DNA of 30,552 nucleotides. It comes from Bacillota bacterium. GTDB lineage: Bacteria; Bacillota; Clostridia; Christensenellales; CAG-138. Below the pieces are notes generated by a model. It saw only the letters and a list, made by a program, of their open reading frames with translations, had not been told where the DNA came from and did not search any database. Position numbers and translations under genes: made by a program. Where the stretch lies: assembly GCA_023459335.1 (NCBI GenBank), contig JAEWUO010000025.1:1-30552 (forward strand). Direction: 5' to 3'. Of the stretch, positions 23,838 through 30,552 are shown piece after piece. Positions within the stretch are counted from its first letter, which is position 1; the number at the start of each line of letters is the position of its first letter.

Positions 23838-26039
23838 ATGAAGCAGATTCGGTTGCGTTTCTCAGTCACGGCCTTGTTCGTGGCCGTTTGCTGTCTGCCG
23901 GCTATCGGCTGCGCACGCGGAATAACCGCTCCCGCGGAACCGGCCGCGACGGACACCGCAGAAATCGCCGCGGAATCGCCGGCGCCGGAACCCCCGGCCG
24001 ATTCCCCTTTCCCCGCGCCGTGTCCTGCAGCGTCATACAAAGGCCCGGTGTCCAAAGTAGAGGGCAAATCTTTCCTGGTTCGCGCGGCAGACGGATCGTT
24101 TCAGCCGTTCTTCGTCAAAGGTGTGGATATCGGCGCGGCAAAACCCGGCTTCTGGCCTGGGGAGTTCGGCATCGAGGAAAGCGACTATCTGCGCTGGTTT
24201 CAGATGATCGGGGAGATGAACGCCAATACCATCCGCGTCTATGTTCCGCAGATGCCAGGTTTTTACCGCGCGCTTTTAACCTATAACCGCTCCGCCAAAA
24301 TACCCCTGTATCTTCTGCAGGGCGTGTATATGAACGAGGAACTGATCGAAACCTATCGCAACGCGTTTAACGCCGATCTGGACGATATCTTTTACCGCGA
24401 TTTGCGGAATACCGTCGACATCATTCATGGAAACGCCTCCGTAGAGAAGCTGCCCGGCAACGCCGGCGGCGAATACGGCTGCGACGTATCGGAATATGTC
24501 ATCGGCTATCTGCCAGGCATCGAGTTCAGCGCGGAATTCGTCCAGGGCACCAACGAACAAAACGCCGGCAAAACGTCGTTCGACGGCACGTACGTTACTA
24601 CCGAGGACGCCTCCCCATTCGAGGTCTTCCTCGCGCAGGCGCAGGAGTACATGATCGATTACGAAACGAGCCGTTATCAGGTGCAGAGGCCGATCGCGAT
24701 CACCAACTGGGTCACCACGGACCCGCTCTCGCATCCCGGCGAGCCGAACCCCTCAATGGAAGACGCCATAAGCGTCAACGTGGAGCACATCAAAGCGAAA
24801 CCGGCCTATACCGCGGGATTCTTCGCATCGTATCATGTTTACCCCTATTATCCGGACTTCATGAGTTATGAGGAAAAATACATCTCCGGAACGAATCCGA
24901 ACCCTTACCGCGCGTATCTGACGGAGCTCAACGCGTATCACACCATGCCCGTGCTCATTGCGGAATTTGGAATCCCCGCCTCGCGCGGAAGGACGCACGA
25001 GAACGCGGTAACCGGCTTCCATCAGGGAAACATTTCGGAAACGAGGCAGGGCGAGATGCTCGTTTCCATGACGAATGACATTCGGGAGGTCGGCTGCATG
25101 GGCGGGCTGATCTTCTCCTGGCAGGACGAGTGGTTTAAGCGCACCTGGAACACGAAGGATCAGGAGGAGGAGGAACGCCGCCCGTACTGGCATAATGTGG
25201 AAAGCCCCGAAAAATGCTTCGGCCTGCTCTCCTTCGACGCGGGCGAAACCAATGCCGTTCTTGTCGACGGCGACGCGCGCGAATGGAGCGCGCCGGACGT
25301 CGTTCTGGTCAACAGCCCGGTTTCGCTTTCCATAAAGAGCGACGAGGCGTACGTCTATTTTCTTCTCCGTTCGGACGATCTGTCATTCGGTACGGACAAA
25401 TTTTACATCGCGGCGGACACCATCCCAAATCAGGGCAATACGTCGGCAATGGGGATTCCGCTCTCGCGCGCGGCTGACTTTTTAATCGTCATCGACGGTA
25501 AAGACAACAGCGCTCTGCTCACGGATCCGTATTACGACATATTCCAGTATCAATACTCCGTTATCACGCCTTTGATCGATCCGATCGAACACCAGAACGA
25601 AAAGAATTCCGGGGAGTTTGTGCCGATTTACGCCGCCCTCAGCCGTTCCATCGAACTGCCGGAGTCCGGCCGCGTCATCCCTTTTTCCCGGTTTGACATG
25701 GGCAAGCTCGCTTACGGCGTCGCAGACCCCGACAGTCCGCTGTATAATTCCCTCGCGGATTTCTGCGCCGGCAGCGGTGTGATCGAACTGCGGATTCCCT
25801 GGATGCTCTTCAGCGTTCGCGATCCGGGCACAAAGAACATCGTTGCGGATTGGAACGAGACCGGGGCGATCACCGGACAAACCGTCGATTCGTTCTCGTT
25901 CAGCGTGTTCGGGGAAGATCAAAAATCTTCTGCGCCGTTCGCTTCATATTCCTGGGACACATGGAACCTGCCGTCGTGGCATGAACGCCTGAAACAGAGT
26001 TATTCGATCGTACGGGATTGTTTCGCTGCGATCCCTTGA
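23838..26039 (+). CDS. Lipoprotein with clan GH-A-like catalytic domain and C-terminal carbohydrate-binding-like sandwich
   Basis: 733 residues from the ATG at 23838, which has AAGGAG eight bases upstream; the open frame extends further up but without a ribosome site. The lipobox is AIGC (C25), then an Ala/Pro/Glu-rich tether. Residues about 65-470 look like a TIM-barrel glycoside hydrolase: FVKGVDIGAAKPG, MNANTIRVYVPQMPGFYRAL, IGYLPGIEFSAEF with candidate acid/base E229, and VLIAEFGIPASRGR with candidate nucleophile E376, then GGLIFSWQDEWFKRTWN. From about 474 (VDGDAREW) a beta-rich region resembles CBM9-like sugar-binding modules. I cannot name the GH family or substrate. It begins an operon with the HEAT and GT2 genes, so it probably acts outside the cell on the polymer they make, as hydrolase or transglycosylase. 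Confidence 0.75.
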   Translation: MKQIRLRFSVTALFVAVCCLPAIGCARGITAPAEPAATDTAEIAAESPAPEPPADSPFPAPCPAASYKGPVSKVEGKSFLVRAADGSFQPFFVKGVDIGAAKPGFWPGEFGIEESDYLRWFQMIGEMNANTIRVYVPQMPGFYRALLTYNRSAKIPLYLLQGVYMNEELIETYRNAFNADLDDIFYRDLRNTVDIIHGNASVEKLPGNAGGEYGCDVSEYVIGYLPGIEFSAEFVQGTNEQNAGKTSFDGTYVTTEDASPFEVFLAQAQEYMIDYETSRYQVQRPIAITNWVTTDPLSHPGEPNPSMEDAISVNVEHIKAKPAYTAGFFASYHVYPYYPDFMSYEEKYISGTNPNPYRAYLTELNAYHTMPVLIAEFGIPASRGRTHENAVTGFHQGNISETRQGEMLVSMTNDIREVGCMGGLIFSWQDEWFKRTWNTKDQEEEERRPYWHNVESPEKCFGLLSFDAGETNAVLVDGDAREWSAPDVVLVNSPVSLSIKSDEAYVYFLLRSDDLSFGTDKFYIAADTIPNQGNTSAMGIPLSRAADFLIVIDGKDNSALLTDPYYDIFQYQYSVITPLIDPIEHQNEKNSGEFVPIYAALSRSIELPESGRVIPFSRFDMGKLAYGVADPDSPLYNSLADFCAGSGVIELRIPWMLFSVRDPGTKNIVADWNETGAITGQTVDSFSFSVFGEDQKSSAPFASYSWDTWNLPSWHERLKQSYSIVRDCFAAIP

Positions 26040-26101
26040 CGCTCACCCGCAATTTCCACATCAATCCGCTTGGCGCGCCTAAGGAAAGGAGCGTGTAAAA
26101 C

Positions 26102-27211
26102 TTGATTATCGTTCAGTCGATCGTCAATTTGCTCATCTATATCATGGCGGCGGTTCTCGTTCTGTTTACGCTGCTGCTGTTGGTGCTTCACGTCACGAAC
26201 TTCGTCAAGAACAAGCGAATTCAGAGCATGCGCGAGCAGTTGATCTGCCTGATCTCCGGCGAAGCGGCCGCCAGCAAACTGAAAAACAAGCTTTACGAGG
26301 TCATCCGCCGTCAGGAAGGCGGCCTGCACTCTATCTCGCAGATCCACGGCATCCGCTCTCTGCGCGGGCTGCTGGTCATCTCGGAGACCTCTGACGAACT
26401 CAAGCCGGAGGAACTCTCTGTTCTCCGCGATGAAATCGGCGGCGAGTGGTATTCGAAATATCTTATCCAGCAGTTTTCGTTCGGCAGCGTCGATTCCGTG
26501 ATTCTCGTCGTCAAGCTCATCGGCACGCTCGGGCTGGATCGATATACGCACGATGTCGTTCAGCAAATTTACGCGCGCCGGAAAAATCCGAATATGCAGC
26601 ACATCGGCCTGCTTTCGCTGTGTCTTTTAGGCGCGGAGTCCTCTCTGGTTTCGATCTGCCGGGACGCTTCCATCGCCTCGCTCCTTTCATTTCGAACGCT
26701 GGAGGAGCTGTTCACCGTTTACCGCGGAGACCGTGAAATGCTCTGCCGCCGCCTGATCGGCACCGCGGCGGACCAATACATCCGCCGTACCTGCGTCAAG
26801 GCGATCGGGGAAAACAAATATTACGAGCTGGCGGATCAGGTGTTGCCGCTGTTAAATAGTCCGCAGCTGAACATGCGCATCGACGCGGCCAGGACGATGG
26901 GACAGCTCGCTTACGCGCCCGCGTATCAGACCATACTGGAACTGTCCAAAAGCGACCGCTGGGAACTGCGGGCGATCGTCGCGACCGCGCTCGCCTCTTT
27001 CGGCGCGGATGATAACGCGGAGATGCTGATCGATCTTCTCTGCGACAAAGAATGGTGGGTGCGCTACCGCGCGGCGGAATCGCTGCTCTTCTGCGCGGAT
27101 ACGGACGATATCTATCGGCGGGTCAGCGCGCGCCAGGATAAATTCGCACAGGATATGATGCGTTTCGCACTCGATAAGCGGGCTCTCCGCAACCGCAAGG
27201 GGGTGGCATAA
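26102..27211 (+). CDS. Membrane-anchored HEAT-repeat protein
   Basis: 369 residues. One hydrophobic helix (about 5-33) anchors the N-terminus, and the rest is predicted cytosolic. From about residue 215 the chain shows helical HEAT-type repeats: IRRTCVKAIGENKYYELADQ, MRIDAARTMGQLAY, LRAIVATALASFGADDNAE and VRYRAAESLLFCAD, each about 30 residues apart. HEAT repeats are protein-interaction scaffolds. The start is TTG at 26102 with AAAGGAG ten bases upstream, 62 bases after the previous gene; its stop overlaps the GT2 start by one base (TAATG), which implies coupled and balanced synthesis. It is probably a dedicated partner or regulator of the GT2 enzyme at the inner face of the membrane (inference). 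Confidence 0.75.
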   Translation: MIIVQSIVNLLIYIMAAVLVLFTLLLLVLHVTNFVKNKRIQSMREQLICLISGEAAASKLKNKLYEVIRRQEGGLHSISQIHGIRSLRGLLVISETSDELKPEELSVLRDEIGGEWYSKYLIQQFSFGSVDSVILVVKLIGTLGLDRYTHDVVQQIYARRKNPNMQHIGLLSLCLLGAESSLVSICRDASIASLLSFRTLEELFTVYRGDREMLCRRLIGTAADQYIRRTCVKAIGENKYYELADQVLPLLNSPQLNMRIDAARTMGQLAYAPAYQTILELSKSDRWELRAIVATALASFGADDNAEMLIDLLCDKEWWVRYRAAESLLFCADTDDIYRRVSARQDKFAQDMMRFALDKRALRNRKGVA

Positions 27212-28632
27212 TGGCGACGCACGACGTACTTTACCGTATCGTATTGGCCGTTAATTATTTCTCGCTGTTTTATGTGATCACCGTCAGCACAATCTATCTG
27301 ATCCAACTCATCTCCGCCTCCATCGGGCTGAGGCGGTATGTGCGCTCCCTGCGGTATATCGACTACCGCCGTTTTCTCGATTCGGAGCATATGGTGCCCA
27401 TCTCTCTGTTGGTTCCGGCTTATAACGAGTCCGCGACCATCGTCGATTCCGTGAGAAACCTGATTTCACTCGATTTTCCGGAGTATGAGGTCATCGTGAT
27501 CAACGACGGCTCAAAGGACGACACTCTCCAGCTCCTGATCGACGCGTACGAGCTGCTGCCTTTCCGTCAGCCCTATAAAAAATCGATTCAAACCGAGGAG
27601 ATCGTGGAAATCTACCGCTCCGCCGTTGACGAGAAGCTGATCGTGCTGAACAAGAAAAACGGCGGCAAGGCGGATGCGCTGAACGCGGGCATCAACGTCG
27701 CAGCCTATCCGGTCATCGTCACAATCGACGCGGATTCGATTCTCGAAAAGAGTTCGCTGATCAAAATCATCTATTCCTTCGTCAGCGACCCGACCTGCAT
27801 CGCCGTCGGCGGCATCGTCCGCATCGGAAGCGGCTGCGAAATCGTAGACGGCCAGATGAAGGAAGTCGGCCTCTCCAATAATCCGATCGTCGCGCTCCAG
27901 ACGACCGAGTATCTGCGCGCGTTTTTAACAGGCCGCATCGGGTTCGACGTCATGGGCATGCTCCTGATCATCTCCGGCGCGTTCGGCGCGTTTAACAAGG
28001 CCGCCGTCATTGAGGTGGGCGGCTATACGCGGCACTGCGTCGGGGAAGACATGGAGCTCGTGGTCAAGCTGCACCAGCTGATGCACGATAAAAAGCGGAA
28101 GTACTCCGTTCGGTTCCTGCCGGACCCCATCTGCTGGACGCAGCCGCCCGAACGGCTGGCAGACCTGAAAAAACAGCGCAAGCGCTGGCACGTGGGCCTC
28201 ATCGATACGCTGCTCAAGCACAAGCACATGCTCTTCAATCCCAAATACGGCCGGATTGGCACGGTGTGCCTGCCATATTACTGGATCTTCGAGCTGGCTG
28301 GCCCGGTCATTGAAACGTTCGGCTATGTGTTTATCCCGATTTCCTTCCTGCTCGGTGTGGTCAATCTCTGGTTTATGCTCTCTTTCTTCCTTGTCGCCGT
28401 GCTCTATGGAACCATCCTTTCCGTCGGCGCGCTGCTGCTGGAGGAGAACACGTTCAAGAAATACCCCGACATCAAGCAGTTGCTGAAGCTCTTCTTTTTC
28501 TCCTTTATCGATAACTTCGGTTACCGCCAGCTCAACACCATCTATAAGGTCGAGGCGATGTTCGGGTTTCAAAAGAACAAGAGCCGCTGGGGCGAACTGA
28601 AACGCAGGAAATTCTCCGAGAAAAAATCTTAA
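27211..28632 (+). CDS. Processive membrane glycosyltransferase, family GT2 (polysaccharide synthase)
   Basis: 473 residues. An N-terminal membrane helix (about 10-37) is followed by a GT2 domain with all motifs of processive synthases such as cellulose, hyaluronan and curdlan synthases: LVPAYNES, D99 in VINDGSKDD, NGGKADALNAG, DAD at 173-175, E279-D280 in VGEDMELV and QRKRW at 322-326. Several membrane helices (about 335-425) then form the likely export channel. There is no PilZ domain, so any c-di-GMP control would have to be indirect. AAGGGGG precedes the ATG, which overlaps the HEAT gene stop. The GH16 neighbour points to a beta-glucan product (beta-1,3 or mixed linkage), but the sugar cannot be settled from sequence. 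Confidence 0.88.
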   Translation: MATHDVLYRIVLAVNYFSLFYVITVSTIYLIQLISASIGLRRYVRSLRYIDYRRFLDSEHMVPISLLVPAYNESATIVDSVRNLISLDFPEYEVIVINDGSKDDTLQLLIDAYELLPFRQPYKKSIQTEEIVEIYRSAVDEKLIVLNKKNGGKADALNAGINVAAYPVIVTIDADSILEKSSLIKIIYSFVSDPTCIAVGGIVRIGSGCEIVDGQMKEVGLSNNPIVALQTTEYLRAFLTGRIGFDVMGMLLIISGAFGAFNKAAVIEVGGYTRHCVGEDMELVVKLHQLMHDKKRKYSVRFLPDPICWTQPPERLADLKKQRKRWHVGLIDTLLKHKHMLFNPKYGRIGTVCLPYYWIFELAGPVIETFGYVFIPISFLLGVVNLWFMLSFFLVAVLYGTILSVGALLLEENTFKKYPDIKQLLKLFFFSFIDNFGYRQLNTIYKVEAMFGFQKNKSRWGELKRRKFSEKKS

Positions 28633-28641
28633 TGCCAATAC

Positions 28642-28680
28642 AAAAAAAGCGGCGCGCCCCGACGGGCGCGCCGCTTTTTT
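28642..28680. terminator. Bidirectional intrinsic terminator
   Basis: A 12-base perfect stem (28648-28659 with 28664-28675, AGCGGCGCGCCC and its complement) around loop CGAC, flanked by seven A on the left and six T on the right. It ends the GT2 operon on the plus strand and the convergent gene at 28690 on the minus strand. Confidence 0.95.
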
Positions 28681-28689
28681 GCCAACCGT

Positions 28690-29451
28690 TTAGTTCTCCA
28701 CTGCGCCTTCCAGAGGATCGGCCGTTTCAGGCACCTCTTCAGCAAGCGGCAGAAGCCCCGCGGCATACAGCGCCTCCAGAAGCGCTTCGCGCGCGGCCTG
28801 CGTCGCTTCCTTCAGCTGATCGAGCAGCGCTTCGTCCTCCGCGCCCGTCTGCGCGGCAAGCGCTTCCTGATAGGCCGTCAGCAGTCCGGATAAAACCTGT
28901 TTGTTCGCGTCTGCGTCGTCCAGCGCGCCGATCAGCGAAGCAACCTGCTCAAGATCGAGCGCTGTATCCGCCGGCCATTCTTTCCATTCCTGCCAGCCCA
29001 GGATACTGCCGAGCGTGAACCCCGCTTCTTCCAGGCCGTCCTTAAGCGCTTTCCTCGCGTCGGAGGCCAGCTGAGAAAGTTCGCTCAGGCTGCCCGTTTT
29101 CGTGTCCAGCGCGGCGTCTTTGTCTTCTAGCACAGTCATATACGCGTCAAGCAGCGACGTCAGCTCCGCTTTCGCCGCCTCATCGGAAACGCTGTCGATT
29201 GCAAGAGAGATCTTCTCGACCGAAATTCCCTTATATTGCTTTTTCTCTTTTGACTGCGCCATTTCTTCCGTCTCAGTCTTTTTCTTTTTATCCTTTTGCT
29301 CGGTCTTTGTGCCGTCTTTACCGGAATTTCCATTTCCGTGACCAGACGCGGCGAGCGCGCGCGGAGCAAAGCAGAGAAGCATAATCAATGCCAAGAAAGC
29401 GGAGGCGATCCGTGTTTTCGTTCGCGCTGTCAGTAATATGTTTCTTTTCAT
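28690..29451 (-). CDS. Secreted helical protein with internal duplication, function unknown
   Basis: 253 residues. A signal peptide (basic MKRNILLTARTKTR, hydrophobic core 15-28, likely cleavage after ALA near residue 34) is followed by a Gly/Asn then Lys/Glu-rich linker (about 36-75). The rest is two related helical units of about 65 residues: 79-147 and 168-234, sharing the pattern LL-AY-x-LE/A, Leu-Ser/Asp-Gln-Leu, ARKAL/AREAL and EAGF/AAGL. I do not recognise a family. A GAGGAGG site precedes the ATG, 12 bases after the DivIVA-like gene, so the two are in one operon downstream of a Tad-type gene. An extracellular or wall-associated role is inferred from the signal peptide only. Confidence 0.75.
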   Translation of the reverse strand: MKRNILLTARTKTRIASAFLALIMLLCFAPRALAASGHGNGNSGKDGTKTEQKDKKKKTETEEMAQSKEKKQYKGISVEKISLAIDSVSDEAAKAELTSLLDAYMTVLEDKDAALDTKTGSLSELSQLASDARKALKDGLEEAGFTLGSILGWQEWKEWPADTALDLEQVASLIGALDDADANKQVLSGLLTAYQEALAAQTGAEDEALLDQLKEATQAAREALLEALYAAGLLPLAEEVPETADPLEGAVEN

Positions 29452-29463
29452 TTGTGTCCCTCC

Positions 29464-30336
29464 TCAGGTTTTATCGATCAAACAGTCCGCCGCCGTGCCG
29501 TCCGGACGCAGCACCTGCATCCGCGGCTGGGCTGGCCGTAACGTAACCGTTGATTTCTTTTGTTCGTCGATTGCTCGAAGTTTATTGATCAGGTCATACG
29601 CCTCGACAAACGCATCCGTGAGCGTATCCGTCAGCTGCGCAGTTGCCACTTTATCGGGTTCCTTACGGACGGGATTCGAAACCGTCGGCTGAACTACGGG
29701 AACGGGCGGCGCGGTTTCGATTTTTTGCGCTATGACCGTTTGAAAGAGTCCGCGCAGATATTCCATCTCCTGTCTGAGTCTCATGTTTTCTTCCACCAGC
29801 TGGACACGTTCGTCTTTCCAGGTTTCTATAAGGTTGGCCGCCCGCGACAGTGTCGTGCGCCACTGCTGCAGCTCCTGTTCCATTCGCTGCGTTTTCTCTT
29901 CCGCCGCGTGCGCCTTTTCTTCTGCCGCTCGTGTTTTTTCTTCCGCCGCGCGTATCTTTTCGTTCACGGTTCGGAGATCTCCCAAACCGGCCCGTTCTGC
30001 TTCCATCTGTTTGACCGACTGAATCAGCGTGGTAACACGCGTGCTTGCCTCCGATAAAAGCTCTTCCCGGTGCGCAAGCGTTTCTTTGAGCGATTTAATC
30101 GCGCAGTTGCGCGCCTGTGTTTCGTTCTTCGCCGATTCCAGCTGCGCCAGCAAGGATTCCTGCTCCTGCTTCGCAACTTTCGACTGCTTGAAAAGAACGC
30201 GCCGAACCTCTTCCACATAAGCGCATACTTCGTTCGGATCGTAACCGGACAATACACGGTGAAACCGCGCGTCCGCATCCATACGGCTGCGCAGTTCCCC
30301 GACATCTTCCGGCAGACTGACTGCACGTTCTTTCAT
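29464..30336 (-). CDS. DivIVA-like coiled-coil protein
   Basis: 290 residues from the ATG at 30336, chosen because GGAGG lies eight bases upstream; an ATG at 30381 in the same frame has no ribosome site. The N-terminus contains the DivIVA signature FHRVLSGYDPNEVCAYVEEV (about 25-44). A long coiled coil (about 45-210) follows, including three exact 7-residue steps of AAEEK at 130-134, 137-141 and 144-148. The C-terminal part is Pro-rich and then less ordered. DivIVA-type proteins mark curved membranes at poles and septa and recruit partners. It lies 61 bases after a TadC-like gene, so polar placement of a pilus machine is one possible job (inference). Confidence 0.75.
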   Translation of the reverse strand: MKERAVSLPEDVGELRSRMDADARFHRVLSGYDPNEVCAYVEEVRRVLFKQSKVAKQEQESLLAQLESAKNETQARNCAIKSLKETLAHREELLSEASTRVTTLIQSVKQMEAERAGLGDLRTVNEKIRAAEEKTRAAEEKAHAAEEKTQRMEQELQQWRTTLSRAANLIETWKDERVQLVEENMRLRQEMEYLRGLFQTVIAQKIETAPPVPVVQPTVSNPVRKEPDKVATAQLTDTLTDAFVEAYDLINKLRAIDEQKKSTVTLRPAQPRMQVLRPDGTAADCLIDKT

Positions 30337-30397
30337 GCCAGATACCTCCAGTGGATCGTCCTGTCTTCCTGTCAACTTCATCGTTCGTTTGGTCGTC

Positions 30398-30552
30398 TCA
30401 TACGAGAGTCTTAAAAATATTCATCACTGCGGGGCCGAGGAGGATGATGAACACGACGGGGAAGATGAAGGCGACGGTCGGGAGCATGATTTTGACCGGG
30501 GCCTTGGCGGCCTTGGCCTGAATCATCTGCTTGCGCTCGACGCGGAGGCGGT
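30398..30552 (-). CDS. Type II secretion F-domain protein, TadC-like, C-terminal end (partial)
   Basis: The last 51 codons of a gene entering from the right edge read LRVERKQMIQAKAAKAPVKI followed by a hydrophobic helix (LPTVAFIFPVVFIILLGPAV) and a short tail to TGA at 30398. This cytoplasmic-loop-plus-final-helix pattern is the C-terminus of TadC/GspF-type inner-membrane platform proteins of Tad (Flp) pili. The rest of the gene and any other tad genes lie outside the window. Confidence 0.75.
   Translation of the reverse strand, partial: RLRVERKQMIQAKAAKAPVKIMLPTVAFIFPVVFIILLGPAVMNIFKTLV

Overview
The window reads as a chromosomal piece of a GC-rich member of the Clostridia (my inference: a gut-type Eubacteriales, Oscillospirales or Christensenellales). 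The basis is strong AGGAGG-type ribosome sites, the long single-chain PurL, an Fe-S type PurF, a two-gene replacement of PurH (stand-alone AICAR transformylase plus a PurO-type IMP cyclohydrolase), and a LacI-like/GGDEF protein. No tRNA, rRNA or CRISPR array was seen.

Layout. 1-126: left end of an IS3-family element, reading leftward out of the window. 127-4319 (minus): a signalling group made of a c-di-GMP synthase with a sugar-binding-type sensor, a lone lipoprotein sugar-binding protein, and a response regulator cut by the IS. 4320-4902: AT-rich non-coding block with the promoter of that group. 4903-16868 (minus): a tightly packed ten-gene purine operon, gntR-purE-purC-purF-purM-purN-IMP cyclohydrolase-AICAR transformylase-purD-purL, preceded by a promoter and an inverted-repeat operator. 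17036-22212 (minus): carA followed by carB fused in frame to a complete dapF. 22213-22633: divergent regulatory region. 22634-28632 (plus): an apparent exopolysaccharide locus with a GH16 lipoprotein, a clan GH-A-like lipoprotein, a membrane-anchored HEAT-repeat protein and a processive GT2 synthase, closed by a strong bidirectional terminator at 28642-28680. 28690-30552 (minus): the C-terminal end of a TadC-like pilus protein, a DivIVA-like coiled-coil protein and a secreted helical protein with an internal duplication.

How the parts fit. The purine operon runs from PRPP to IMP except for adenylosuccinate lyase (purB), which is absent here; the GntR/UTRA repressor in first position probably controls it through the operator at 16892-16919. 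The carbamoyl-phosphate genes feed pyrimidine and arginine synthesis; the DapF half feeds lysine and peptidoglycan. The exopolysaccharide genes resemble synthase-plus-hydrolase systems (as in cellulose or other beta-glucan production), and two of their promoters share spacing and sequence with the promoter of the GGDEF gene, so a link between c-di-GMP signalling and the polysaccharide is possible but unproven.

Most noteworthy: the CarB-DapF fusion with an A6 run at the junction, the four-gene polysaccharide locus with an unusual HEAT-repeat partner, and the GntR/UTRA regulator heading the purine operon.
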